This document shows positions 14,360 to 21,574 of a DNA stretch of 22,611 nt, one piece after another; position 1 is the first letter of the stretch, and the number at the start of each line of letters is the position of its first letter. This DNA comes from Mycoplasmatota bacterium (GTDB lineage: Bacteria > Bacillota_I > Bacilli_A > Izemoplasmatales > Izemoplasmataceae). Under the pieces are notes generated by a model. The model worked only from the letters and a program-made list of their open reading frames with translations, was not told the DNA's origin and did not search any database. The DNA lies in NCBI GenBank assembly GCA_022712785.1, contig JAFLJX010000092.1, positions 1-22,611 on the forward strand. Direction: 5' to 3'. The translations under genes were made by a program, and so were the position numbers.

Positions 14360-15160
14360 ATGTATAAAATTGGACAGTTTTCAATAATCACAGGATTAAC
14401 TGTAAAAGCACTGAGATATTATCACAAGGAATCATTGTTGATTCCTTGTGATATTGACGAGAAGACTAGTTATCGCTTGTATGATACATCTCAAATTGTA
14501 CAAGCAAGAAAAATCAAAATATTAAGAGACTGTGGATTTTCTTTAAAGGAAATTAAGGATATATTTAATCACAGTTCAGATTTAGATGATTTACCATTTT
14601 ATATAGAAGAAAAATTAAATTCATTGATTAAAGAAACTAAAAAGGTAAGTCTTATTAAAAAAAATCTTTTAAATGAGACTAAAGAAATAAGAGGGGGTAT
14701 TATGAGCAAGTATGAAGTTAACGAAAAAACTACCGAAGAACAATTAGTTATAAGTACTAAATATATTGGGAAATATGAAGATTGTGGAATATACATAGGT
14801 AAACTTTACAAGCATGCAAAACAACATTCTTGTAAAGTACCAATTAACTTATACTGGGATGCTGAACATAAGACTGATGCGAGTATAGAAGTATGTGTAC
14901 CTGTCAAAAAAGAAATCAATGTTAAAGAAGATATAAAAATCCAAAAGCTGCCTAAATCATTTGGAATTGCAACAATTCATATCGGACCATACGGTGAAAT
15001 TGGTAATGCCTATCAAGCACTACATGACTATGCAAATTCAAAAGGTTTTGAATTAGTTTTACCATCACGTGAAACCTATCTAAAAGGTCCAGGAATGTTC
15101 TTTATGGGTAACCCGAACAAATATATAACTGAACTTTTTATACCTGTGAAAGTTAAATAA
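14360..15160 (+). CDS. MerR-family regulator with a GyrI-like effector-binding domain
   Basis: A 266-residue BmrR/TipA-like activator. Residues 1-70 form the MerR winged helix (YKIGQFSIITGLTVKALRYY, then YRLYDTSQ). A helix at about 76-113 should form the antiparallel dimer coil. Residues 115-266 form a GyrI-like/SOUL-type ligand pocket that often binds drugs or other hydrophobic molecules; it contains an acidic Glu near the C-terminus (ITELFIPVK). AAGGAGGT lies 5 bases before the ATG. It is autoregulated through the promoter at 14289-14319. No transporter gene follows, so the regulated target may be elsewhere, or the protein may act by titrating its ligand. A second ribosome binding site and ATG exactly at the domain border (14690-14704) could give a free ligand-binding domain. 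Confidence 0.9.
   Translation: MYKIGQFSIITGLTVKALRYYHKESLLIPCDIDEKTSYRLYDTSQIVQARKIKILRDCGFSLKEIKDIFNHSSDLDDLPFYIEEKLNSLIKETKKVSLIKKNLLNETKEIRGGIMSKYEVNEKTTEEQLVISTKYIGKYEDCGIYIGKLYKHAKQHSCKVPINLYWDAEHKTDASIEVCVPVKKEINVKEDIKIQKLPKSFGIATIHIGPYGEIGNAYQALHDYANSKGFELVLPSRETYLKGPGMFFMGNPNKYITELFIPVKVK
14690..14704 (+). promoter_or_regulatory. Internal ribosome binding site and start codon in the MerR gene
   Basis: AGAGGGGG followed by TATT and an in-frame ATG (codon 115). Translation from here would give a 152-residue GyrI-like domain without the DNA-binding part, as TipAS is made from tipA in Streptomyces. Actual use is inferred. Confidence 0.5.
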
Positions 15161-15164
15161 AAAC

Positions 15165-15203
15165 AAAAAAGCCGTAGAAAGTTAAACTTTCTACGGCTTT
15201 TTT
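15165..15203. terminator. Bidirectional terminator between the MerR and DegV genes
   Basis: An 18-bp perfect stem (15165-15182 with 15186-15203, loop TAA) flanked by A and T runs, lying between two converging genes. Confidence 0.9.
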
Positions 15204-15236
15204 ATATATTTAAATGTGCTTTACAATGTTTATTAG

Positions 15237-16085
15237 TTAAGCTATTTTAGCGACAATCGCAAACATATTTGGTCCAGTATGAATACCTAAAACAGGTGTT
15301 AACTGAACTAAGTCTACTGTCTTAGTATTGAAAGCTTGTTCCATTTTTAATTTTAGATTTTTTGCCTTTTCAATATTATTATTTCCGTAATGTATAGTAA
15401 CGTCAATTAGTTTGTCACCAAATTTTTTAGTAACTTCTTTACGCATTGAAATAAGTGTTCTGTTTATTCCAAAGCCTTTAGAAAGAGTTTCATATATACC
15501 TTCGTCACTTACAAAGATAACTGGTTTAACGTTTAGTAAATCTCCAATAGTACCTTCTACTTTACCAATTCGTCCACCTTGTCTTAAGTACTTCAAGGTT
15601 TCTACTGTAAATAAAGCCATAGAATCTTCATATCTTAATTGATTTAAATCAGCAATAACTCTCGCAACACTTTTGTCTTCATTGATACTTGATAATGCTT
15701 TCTTAACCATATACCCAAGTGCCATAGATAAAGTTTTAGAATCATACATATGGATTGTTACATCTTCATGTTCACTTGCCGCTGTATTGAATCCATTATA
15801 AGTACCACTTAATCCACTTGATATAGTGATAACAATAATATCTGTATATCCCTCTTTTTTGAGTTCTTCTACTGCTTCTTCAAAGTCTTCCATTGAAGGC
15901 AGACTTGATGTTACTTTAGTTTCTTCAAGTTTATCATAAACTGTTTTATAATCGACTTCTACAAGATCTCTGTGAAATTCGCCATCAAACGAAATCATTA
16001 ATGGTGCCATTTTTAAATTCTTTTGTTCTTTTATATATTCAAGACTAAGGTTGCAACTTGAATCTGTAATAACTGCAATTTTCAT
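15237..16085 (-). CDS. DegV family fatty-acid-binding protein
   Basis: A 282-residue cytoplasmic DegV protein; members bind a fatty acid and present it to the fatty acid kinase FakA. Typical motifs are visible: the opening KIAVITDSSCNL, TSSLPS near 61-66, the SSGLSGTYN loop near 89-97 and the RQGGRIGK segment about 163-170. I place the start at 16085, where AGGAG lies 7 bases upstream; the longer open frame up to 16226 has no ribosome binding site and crosses the promoter (16105-16133). It is monocistronic. The IS200/IS605 element is inserted just upstream, with its right end near 16219, leaving the promoter intact. Confidence 0.9.
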   Translation of the reverse strand: MKIAVITDSSCNLSLEYIKEQKNLKMAPLMISFDGEFHRDLVEVDYKTVYDKLEETKVTSSLPSMEDFEEAVEELKKEGYTDIIVITISSGLSGTYNGFNTAASEHEDVTIHMYDSKTLSMALGYMVKKALSSINEDKSVARVIADLNQLRYEDSMALFTVETLKYLRQGGRIGKVEGTIGDLLNVKPVIFVSDEGIYETLSKGFGINRTLISMRKEVTKKFGDKLIDVTIHYGNNNIEKAKNLKLKMEQAFNTKTVDLVQLTPVLGIHTGPNMFAIVAKIA

Positions 16086-16104
16086 ATAATCACTCCTCGT
16101 ATAT

Positions 16105-16133
16105 AATGTACAATATATTACTCTGTGTGTCAA
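16105..16133 (-). promoter_or_regulatory. Promoter of the DegV gene
   Basis: A perfect TTGACA (16128-16133), a 17-base spacer and TACATT (16105-16110) on the minus strand, 20 bases before the start codon. Confidence 0.7.
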
Positions 16134-16225
16134 AGTAATTCGCATTATTTTTTTTACAATATACACATTATTTATCAAAGAAATTGAACAACGGCTTTTA
16201 ACTAATACAATAACCATAGTGAACA

Positions 16226-16320
16226 CTCCCCCACTTAATTAAAATTTGAAGTGGGAGCTTCTTGGATAATGCGAGCTAATGCTCGCAAGTTAATCAAGCT
16301 AACGAGGTTGTTCGGTCCTC
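16226..16320 (-). ncRNA. Probable omega (re)RNA scaffold of TnpB
   Basis: In IS200/IS605 elements, the RNA guiding TnpB comes from the 3' end of tnpB and the right end. Here the last tnpB codons and the right end form GC-rich hairpins (GAGG/CCTC near 16304-16320, 16271-16286 and 16230-16255). The guide would then be the flanking sequence just outside the element, about 16199-16218. No promoter or 3' end was identified; the call rests on family knowledge and the hairpins. Confidence 0.5.
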
Positions 16321-17448
16321 TTTATTAAAGAATATTTTAATCCCTTCAACACAAATATTTATTGCGGCATTAATATCTCTATCAATGACATTACCACATT
16401 CGCAAGTATATACTCTCATGGATAAAGGCAATGTCTTTTTCTTTGATCCGCATACACTACATATTTTACTTGATGCATAATACTTATTTACTTTATGAAA
16501 AAGTTTACCTGCGTCATGACATTTGTAAGAAAGATATGATGCAAATTGGTGGTAACCAATGTCTATCACTTTTTTACTAAAATACTTGTTTTGTGACATT
16601 GCTTTTAAATCAAGAGTTTCAATTGTAATAATATCATGATTTTTCACTAGATACCTTGACTGTTTATGATGGAAATCATTTCTTTGGTTTCTAACTTTCT
16701 CGTGATGTTTCGCTATTTGTTGTCTAAGATTATTATAACTATTACTATTCTTTACTTTTTTTGATAATTTTTTTTGTAACTTCTTTAGTTTTTTCTCTGA
16801 TTTATGTAAGTACATTGGGTAATTGGCTTTCTTACCCATCGAATCTACATAAAAACTATTTAATGAAAAATCTAACCCAATAGATCTTGTGAAGTTTTCG
16901 TTTAAGATAGGAATTTCTTGTTCATACTCTATTCTTAAAGATATAAAATATTTTCCTGTTGCTGTAATTGAAATGGTTGCTGCTTTTATGACAGAGTCAC
17001 AAGGTAACGCTCTTCTTTTTTTCTTTAATTTTATATATCCTATTTTAGGTATTTTTATATGCTCACCTTCAATACGAATATTGTTGTTAGTTGTATGTGT
17101 AGTGTAACTATTTCGTTGGTTTTTCTTGCTTTTATAAATAGGTAGATTATGGGTCTTTTTAAAGAAGTTGTTAAATGAACTTTTAAGTTCTTGTTGAGTT
17201 GTATTTAGTGCTTGTGAATCAACTTCACTTAAGAAAGGAAAATATATTTTCCAATCTCTTTGTAATTTATACTTATGTGATTTGTATAATTCAGGATAAT
17301 CTTTAAATATGTTGTATATTTCAAGACGTTCCATCAAAGAATAATTCCATATCAATCTAACACAACCAAATGTCTGATTGATTTTATTTGTTTGTTCTTC
17401 TGTTGGATAGATTTTTACTTTATATCCTCTTGTCACTATTTCTTTCAT
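16294..17448 (-). CDS. tnpB: IS200/IS605 TnpB RNA-guided nuclease
   Basis: A 384-residue TnpB, about the usual length. It is an RNA-guided DNA nuclease that favours retention of the element. The N-terminal helical and beta region opens with GYKVKIYPTEEQ. The split RuvC residues are all present: D193 in IGLDFS, E277 in TIETLD and the Asp of DRDINAA (356-358). A zinc finger is formed by C330/C333 and C349/C351. Nothing suggests inactivation. I chose the ATG at 17448 because a near-perfect GGAGGTGAT lies just upstream; the longer frame to 17490 overlaps tnpA. Its stop is TGA. It starts 16 bases after tnpA and should be translated from the same message. Confidence 0.93.
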   Translation of the reverse strand: MKEIVTRGYKVKIYPTEEQTNKINQTFGCVRLIWNYSLMERLEIYNIFKDYPELYKSHKYKLQRDWKIYFPFLSEVDSQALNTTQQELKSSFNNFFKKTHNLPIYKSKKNQRNSYTTHTTNNNIRIEGEHIKIPKIGYIKLKKKRRALPCDSVIKAATISITATGKYFISLRIEYEQEIPILNENFTRSIGLDFSLNSFYVDSMGKKANYPMYLHKSEKKLKKLQKKLSKKVKNSNSYNNLRQQIAKHHEKVRNQRNDFHHKQSRYLVKNHDIITIETLDLKAMSQNKYFSKKVIDIGYHQFASYLSYKCHDAGKLFHKVNKYYASSKICSVCGSKKKTLPLSMRVYTCECGNVIDRDINAAINICVEGIKIFFNKEDRTTSLA

Positions 17449-17464
17449 ACAAATCACCTCCAGT

Positions 17465-17866
17465 CTATTTCTTTTCTCCTTGTGTTTCAATATATTCTCT
17501 AATCTTTTCTACTGTAACTCCACCTGATGTCAATAAACAATAACTCTTAGTCCAAAATATTGATTTCCATAATTGTTTTCTTACGTATGGAAACTCTTTT
17601 TTTATCATTCTTGAAGTGGAACTCTTATATGCATTTATAAATTTTGATATCTCACTATTTGGATGTGCCCGAAATAACACATGGATATGGTCCAAGTCAT
17701 GATTGAATGTTTCAAGCGTAATGTTATACTTTTTACTAATTTGGATAAACTTCTTTTCAGCGTATTCACTAATGTCATCATTCAATACTTTACGTCGATA
17801 TTTAACTGACATTATAAGATGATAATACAGTTTGAACACTGAATGATTATTATTGTCATATTCCAT
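17465..17866 (-). CDS. tnpA: IS200/IS605 TnpA (Y1 HUH) transposase
   Basis: A 133-residue single-strand transposase of the Y1 tyrosine HUH class. The metal-binding HUH motif is H60-I-H62 in DLDHIHVLF, and the catalytic Tyr is Y125 in KIREYIETQ. The length is normal for the family and the frame is intact, so the element may still move. I place the start at 17866, where AAAGGG lies 9 bases upstream; the ATG at 17884 has no ribosome binding site. A strong promoter lies at 17905-17933. Confidence 0.93.
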   Translation of the reverse strand: MEYDNNNHSVFKLYYHLIMSVKYRRKVLNDDISEYAEKKFIQISKKYNITLETFNHDLDHIHVLFRAHPNSEISKFINAYKSSTSRMIKKEFPYVRKQLWKSIFWTKSYCLLTSGGVTVEKIREYIETQGEKK

Positions 17867-17904
17867 TATACAAAGCCCTTTCATTTAATATTACTTATAT
17901 CTAT

Positions 17905-17933
17905 ATTATATCATATTTTAACGAATTACTCAA
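17905..17933 (-). promoter_or_regulatory. Promoter of tnpA
   Basis: TTGAGT (17928-17933), a 17-base spacer and TATAAT (17905-17910) with an extended TGA on the minus strand. Confidence 0.65.
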
Positions 17934-17956
17934 CTTATTTATATTGATAAATATAT

Positions 17957-17993
17957 AGAAAAAGTGAACCAAAATATCTGGTTCACTTTTTCT
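17957..17993. terminator. Hairpin at the left side of the insertion element
   Basis: A 14-bp perfect stem (17957-17970 with 17980-17993) with A and T runs at its ends. It may stop outside transcription from entering tnpA, and may be part of the element's left end. Confidence 0.6.
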
Positions 17994-18005
17994 ATCGGTT
18001 CAATT

Positions 18006-18062
18006 CATCCCCCTCTTAACACAATCTCATTATGTTTGAAGTAGGAGCATTCTTGAACAATG
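18006..18062. mobile_element. Decayed right end of a related IS200/IS605 element
   Basis: This stretch repeats the right-end pattern at 16226-16270 with changes: a CCCCC tract and CTTAA, then TTTGAAGTaGGAGC-TTCTTG-A-AATG. It is not followed by tnpB sequence, so it looks like the leftover end of an earlier insertion at nearly the same place. Confidence 0.55.
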
Positions 18063-18404
18063 TGGTAAAAACTACTTCTGTATTATCGAAAAATAGTAAA
18101 AATATTTAAACTGTATTTATAAAGAATAAATAGAAATAAAAAGAACCGATACCTTTAGTAGAGGTCGGTTCTTTTTACGAAACATATAATAAGCCTATGT
18201 TTAAAATAGGGTGGAAAGCAATTTTTTTATTTATAATTTACAACTCTAAAATGTAAAGTTTTGATACCGTTAAGAGCTAAGTAAATGATAAATCATACTA
18301 AAACAACCTTCACAAATACAATTGCAGAACGTACTTGGTCTCGGAGGTAAACAAAAAATCAAAAAATATAACGAATTATACCGTTACCTTAAAGATACTT
18401 TATA
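18063..18404. other. Gene-free stretch downstream of the riboswitch
   Basis: Apart from the terminators noted separately, I find no open frame with a ribosome binding site and no clear protein remnant here on either strand. A small CCTAT/ATAGG hairpin lies near 18194-18210. Confidence 0.6.
18138..18176 (-). terminator. Strong hairpin terminator downstream of the riboswitch
   Basis: An 11-bp stem (18138-18148 with 18166-18176) extended by ACCT/AGGT inside, followed on the minus strand by TTTATTTCTATTT. Confidence 0.75.
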
Positions 18405-18410
18405 GGTAAC
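18361..18410 (-). terminator. Expression platform of the c-di-GMP riboswitch
   Basis: Two exclusive hairpins are visible on the minus strand. GTTACC (18405-18410, the aptamer end) can pair with GGTAAC (18383-18388), with an inner TAAAG/CTTTA stem. Alternatively TAACG (18382-18386) pairs with CGTTA (18369-18373), followed by TTTTTT (18361-18366), as a short terminator. Ligand holding the aptamer end would favour the terminator, suggesting an OFF switch; this is inference. Confidence 0.55.
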
Positions 18411-18474
18411 TGGCTATCTTCTAGAGACCCTATAGTTTTCCGTCATTGAATCGCTTCAATTTTGGCTTTGTCTG
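18405..18474 (-). ncRNA. c-di-GMP-I (GEMM-I) riboswitch aptamer
   Basis: The minus strand shows the GEMM-I core in order: AAAGCCAAA, a hairpin ATTGAA-GCGA-TTCAAT with a GNRA tetraloop (18435-18450), GACG, an A-rich joining segment, CTATAGGGTCT, a short loop, GATAGCC and GTTACC (18405-18410). These match the well-known GACGCAAAGC-tATAGGGTCT...GATAGCCaGTTACC pattern, with two changes in the joining segment (GGAAAAC in place of GCAAAGC). It should bind cyclic di-GMP, though the changes may weaken it. It has its own promoter (18530-18558) but no coding region follows before strong terminators and the insertion element, so it looks orphaned. Confidence 0.8.
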
Positions 18475-18529
18475 ATATTATATCCTTAGGTAATATGAAT
18501 AATTATTAAAGGTTTTGATTTGTAAATAA

Positions 18530-18558
18530 ATTATACATAAATCGAATTGGTTTTGCAA
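18530..18558 (-). promoter_or_regulatory. Promoter of the riboswitch RNA
   Basis: TTGCAA (18553-18558), a 17-base spacer and TATAAT (18530-18535) on the minus strand. Transcription would start near 18523, about 50 bases before the aptamer. Confidence 0.65.
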
Positions 18559-18709
18559 TACTCATTTTTGTCAATAGCATGTTATTTTTGACGTTTTTTT
18601 ATGTTAATAAGTGACTAAATATTATATTAAACGATTTGTGATCTCTTTAAACAACTAGTTGTTAAGCCATATTTTTGTTTTTTTGATTTCATTCATAAAA
18701 TCCGCAAAC

Positions 18710-18749
18710 AAAAAAGACAAGATAAATATGAGATATTTAACCTTGCCTT
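18710..18749 (-). terminator. Terminator of the six-helix membrane protein gene
   Basis: A hairpin of TAAATAT/ATATTTA extended by a bulged outer stem (AAGGCAA with TTGTCTT), followed on the minus strand by TTTTTTG, 20 bases after the stop codon. Confidence 0.65.
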
Positions 18750-18770
18750 CAATTAAGAAAAATTTAAGAT

Positions 18771-19523
18771 TTACTCTTCTAATCTTGCGATTAATTCTAC
18801 CTTATTTAATTGAGATATACCGGTAATGTTTCTTTTCTTTGCAATCGCTTTTAATTCAACTAAAGTTTTACTACTATAGTCAGTTTTTTCAACTTCTATT
18901 TTTTCGTCTTCATCTTCTGTTTCTTCTTCTATTTCATCATTGTTTGTTTCTATCTTTTTAGGTTCTTCTTTTGCTTTTAATTCTTTCTTCTCTTTAGGTT
19001 TTTTATTCTTTTTATTTCCCATTACTACTTTAACACCAAAGTATAAGAAAATTGCCCCTACAATCAGTATTACAGCACAAACTAATATGATTAAAAAATT
19101 AACTAAATTATAACTAGTAAAAATTAAGAAAGAACCAAAAGTTACATAAAGTATATTTATAATGTATTGATCAAAGTTCGCTTTGCGTGCAGCCACGAAA
19201 TTTACAATCAAATATGATAACCCTCTAGTGTAAATAACAAGTCCAAGGAACAACTCAACATTACCTATATAAAACATCAGTAATCCTGCAAATACTAAAT
19301 CTAGAATGAACTCTATAATTAGTATTAATGTAGCATTTTTGCTAGATATTTTCTTAAATGTATATGCGAATCTTTTAACTGATAATAAAATTATTACAGC
19401 ACCAACTATATATGGTAGATAATCTTCTATGTAATCCAAGAAGTACCCCACCAATACCAGTATAATAAGTAGTGACCCAAAAACTATGTTTAATATTTCG
19501 TTCTTAAAAACCATTTTATCCAT
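18771..19523 (-). CDS. Six-helix membrane protein with a charged linker and SAP/Rho-N-like tail
   Basis: A 250-residue protein in three parts. Residues 12-163 hold six predicted membrane helices (about 12-29, 35-48, 65-86, 90-110, 119-137, 141-163), an arrangement like the HdeD/DUF308 family. Residues 170-213 are a Lys-rich then Glu/Asp-rich flexible linker. Residues 217-250 (SKTLVELKAIAKKRNI, then LNKVELIARLEE) match the short helix-extended-helix fold of SAP and Rho N-terminal domains, which usually binds nucleic acid. A membrane-anchored SAP-like module is unusual, and its role is unknown. AAGGAG, 6 bases before the ATG at 19523, sets the start; an open frame continues to 19547 without a ribosome binding site. 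It has its own promoter (19550-19578), so it is separate from the operon upstream. Confidence 0.8.
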   Translation of the reverse strand: MDKMVFKNEILNIVFGSLLIILVLVGYFLDYIEDYLPYIVGAVIILLSVKRFAYTFKKISSKNATLILIIEFILDLVFAGLLMFYIGNVELFLGLVIYTRGLSYLIVNFVAARKANFDQYIINILYVTFGSFLIFTSYNLVNFLIILVCAVILIVGAIFLYFGVKVVMGNKKNKKPKEKKELKAKEEPKKIETNNDEIEEETEDEDEKIEVEKTDYSSKTLVELKAIAKKRNITGISQLNKVELIARLEE

Positions 19524-19549
19524 AATTATCTCCTTATTTTTATGCACTT

Positions 19550-19578
19550 ATAATACCATATTTACAGTCCTATATCAA
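19550..19578 (-). promoter_or_regulatory. Promoter of the six-helix membrane protein gene
   Basis: TTGATA (19573-19578), a 17-base spacer and TATTAT (19550-19555) on the minus strand, directly after the operon terminator. Confidence 0.75.
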
Positions 19579-19613
19579 TAAAAAAGAAGATGTGTGAAAT
19601 CACATCTTCTTTT
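19577..19613 (-). terminator. Terminator of the four-gene operon
   Basis: A 13-bp perfect stem (19582-19594 with 19601-19613, loop TGAAAT) starts 2 bases after the last stop codon, with T residues following on the minus strand. Confidence 0.85.
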
Positions 19614-19615
19614 AT

Positions 19616-19861
19616 CTAATAATCTATTTCTGATGCTTTAACTGAAGCTGGATCATGTGAATGACATGGTGTTACTCCAAATACCATATTGCATTTTGGA
19701 CACTTATCTTCAAAAAATTCCATATCGAATTTTGTTCCACATTCACAAGTTACCGGTAGAGCCATTGGTAATGCTCCTTCACTGAAACCCTTCATTCTAA
19801 CTTTATCTACTGTTTCTTTTCCATCTTGAAAAGATGCACTACAACCTGAGTGATCTGCCAT
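19616..19861 (-). CDS. Small Cys-rich zinc-ribbon-like protein
   Basis: An 81-residue protein with C39-x-C41 and C54-x2-C57 spaced like a zinc ribbon or rubredoxin-like metal site, plus C7 and a C66-H68-H70 group near the C-terminus that could bind a further metal. I do not recognise a named family. The ATG at 19861 follows the stop of the ABC ATPase gene by one base (TAA-T-ATG), and its GGAGG site lies inside that gene, so translation is coupled and the products are probably made together. A metal carrier or Fe-S/zinc accessory role is inferred from the Cys pattern and context. Confidence 0.8.
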   Translation of the reverse strand: MADHSGCSASFQDGKETVDKVRMKGFSEGALPMALPVTCECGTKFDMEFFEDKCPKCNMVFGVTPCHSHDPASVKASEIDY

Positions 19862-19862
19862 A

Positions 19863-20879
19863 TTATAAATCCTCCTTAAATGTAAGTTTTTTACCATATC
19901 TTAATCTATTTCTCATTTTCATCATTGTATCATCTAGAGATTCGAGTTCTGTTAAGATATTTCTTTCTTCATCTGTGGTATCAATAACTTTTTCTATACC
20001 ACCATTATTAATCACTATCCTTTTGTCTCCCATTAAAGCGAGAATTGGATCATGAGTACTCATTAAAACTATCTTCTCTTCTGTAACTAGCAGTTCTAGC
20101 GCTTTTTTTCTGTCTATACCAGCGTTTTCTATTTCATCTATAAGAATTATAGGTGATTTAGAAAGAATCGCTGTGTCGGCTATCATTAACGCTCGTGACT
20201 GTCCACCAGATAACTGAGTTATTGGTGTGTTTTTACTAAATCCTTCACCAGCAAGTTCGTTAGCTTTAGCAAATATTTTATTAACCATATCGTCTTTATC
20301 TTCTACCATGCGGCTTGTCGCATGTAAATCTAAAAACTCTTCTACAGTTAAATCCATTACAAAATTCATATTTTGTGATAACTGAGCAACTAATTTATTA
20401 GAAGCACTAAATCTTTCATGAGGTTCTAGTACTCTTCCGTTTATTAATACTTTTCTTTTTGTAGGTGTATCTAGGTTAGCAGCCCATTCAATATCTGCGA
20501 GTAATCTTGATTTACCTGATCCTGTTGGTCCAACTATTGATATGATTTCACCTTTGCTGATTTCAATCATATCAAAGGTTTCTGCAGTTCCATCTTTATA
20601 AGTTCCTGGGAAAATAGTTACTTTGTTTTCAACTACATTCTCACTAACAAAATAAGAACTCATTAAATCAATATATTCTAAAATATTATTAATAAACAAT
20701 TCTATATTAATAGCTTTGTCTTCTATTATTTCTTCATCAATTACTTCAAACAACTTATTTATCGAATAATTTTCATGTCCTTCAAATGGTATTAGGTGAT
20801 CTATAAAGAAATCCTTAGTATACGGGTGTTTTAAGAATAAGTCTCCAATGGTAATATTTAGTAATGTATTTTTATCCAT
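19863..20879 (-). CDS. ABC-type ATPase with an extra N-terminal domain, no permease nearby
   Basis: A 338-residue ATPase. Numbered from the upstream GTG at 20888, the ABC domain spans about 88-310: Walker A GPTGSGKS (120-127), a Q-loop region around AQLSQNMNF (168-176), the signature LSGGQ (226-230), Walker B IILIDE (247-252) and the H-loop STHD (277-280). The first 75 residues (IGDLFLKHPYTKDFFIDHLI) recall the DUF1858/ScdA-N-like helical module often found in redox or metal proteins; this match is tentative. A roughly 30-residue tail follows the ABC core. I prefer the ATG at 20879, which overlaps the upstream stop by 8 bases, over the GTG. There is no membrane-spanning partner gene in view, so it may work as a soluble ATPase rather than as part of a classical importer. 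Confidence 0.85.
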   Translation of the reverse strand: MDKNTLLNITIGDLFLKHPYTKDFFIDHLIPFEGHENYSINKLFEVIDEEIIEDKAINIELFINNILEYIDLMSSYFVSENVVENKVTIFPGTYKDGTAETFDMIEISKGEIISIVGPTGSGKSRLLADIEWAANLDTPTKRKVLINGRVLEPHERFSASNKLVAQLSQNMNFVMDLTVEEFLDLHATSRMVEDKDDMVNKIFAKANELAGEGFSKNTPITQLSGGQSRALMIADTAILSKSPIILIDEIENAGIDRKKALELLVTEEKIVLMSTHDPILALMGDKRIVINNGGIEKVIDTTDEERNILTELESLDDTMMKMRNRLRYGKKLTFKEDL

Positions 20880-21573
20880 TTTTACCACTCAAATCAATCT
20901 TTCTTACGTTACCCATTTGATGATCTTTACCAATTCTTGTTTCACCTAAACAATAACTACACAATGCCGCTGGCATTGGGTATCTAAGTTTTTCACCTTC
21001 TAAGGTTGTTACATTCTTTGTTTCATCATATATTAAAGTACTAAGTTCAAAAGCACCTTGTCCATTCAATCCATTAACGTGCATAATTATCGCTTTAGGA
21101 TTTACAGATTGAACTTTCATTGTATAAACTTCTCTTTCAGCTTGACTTACTATATCACCTTTTGTGATTACTACAATATCAGCACTTTTTAACATTGGAC
21201 CAATTTTTTTAGGTGTATTAATCCCGCTTAAATTGTCAATTACACAAACTGCTTTTATGTTTTTTATGTAAGGACTACATCTATTACAAAGTCCTGCACT
21301 TTCAGTTATAAGTAAATCAACTTTTTGTTCAATACCCCATTGAACTACTTCTTCAATATTTGAGACAAAGTAATGATCAGGACATAAAGATCCTGATAAC
21401 CCTTTTCTTACAGGGATACCAAGTTTTTCAAAATATATATCATCATCTGTGAATAAACAATCAAATTTTACTACTCCTACTTTTACTCCTCTAGATAAGA
21501 AATTACTGATAGTTTTCATAAGTATTGCTGTTTTACCTGATGAAGGTGGACCTGATACTGTGATTAAATCCAT
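20872..21573 (-). CDS. Cys-rich P-loop NTPase related to HypB/UreG
   Basis: A 233-residue soluble protein of the SIMIBI P-loop class. It has Walker A GPPSSGKT (8-15), a switch segment with ESAGLCNRC (91-99), and VITKGD (135-140) as the guanine-specifying loop, so it probably binds GTP. HypB and UreG relatives insert nickel into enzymes. Several Cys suggest metal binding: C39, C64, the pair C96-x2-C99, C110, and the pair C205-x2-C208 near the C-terminus (ALCSYCLG). Its ATG lies one base after the stop of the solute-binding protein gene (TAA-T-ATG), and its end overlaps the ABC ATPase start, so all are one tightly coupled operon. No nickel enzyme or urease gene is in the window, so the client is unknown. 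Confidence 0.82.
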   Translation of the reverse strand: MDLITVSGPPSSGKTAILMKTISNFLSRGVKVGVVKFDCLFTDDDIYFEKLGIPVRKGLSGSLCPDHYFVSNIEEVVQWGIEQKVDLLITESAGLCNRCSPYIKNIKAVCVIDNLSGINTPKKIGPMLKSADIVVITKGDIVSQAEREVYTMKVQSVNPKAIIMHVNGLNGQGAFELSTLIYDETKNVTTLEGEKLRYPMPAALCSYCLGETRIGKDHQMGNVRKIDLSGKNG

Positions 21574-21574
21574 A

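Larger units (their letters stand above)
16219..17993 (-). mobile_element. IS200/IS605-family insertion sequence (tnpA + tnpB)
   Basis: The element carries a Y1 transposase and a TnpB nuclease in the same direction. The right end (16219-16290) holds two hairpins: GCGAGC/GCTCGC (16271-16286) and CCCACTT/AAGTGGG (16230-16255). On the minus strand it ends in GTTCAC near 16219-16224. A GTTCAC also occurs at the left side, in the hairpin 17957-17993, which may mark the left end and target motif. Such elements have no terminal inverted repeats, so the exact borders are inferred and could be off by tens of bases, especially on the left. Both genes look intact. Confidence 0.75.

Noticed and set aside
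16294..17490. Longer start of tnpB at 17490, overlapping tnpA
   Set aside because: The ATG at 17448 has a near-perfect ribosome binding site and matches the usual TnpB N-terminus.
17885..18530. An IStron-like group I intron linked to the IS200/IS605 element and the riboswitch
   Set aside because: I could not find the paired core elements of a group I intron; the conserved part is explained by the c-di-GMP-I aptamer.
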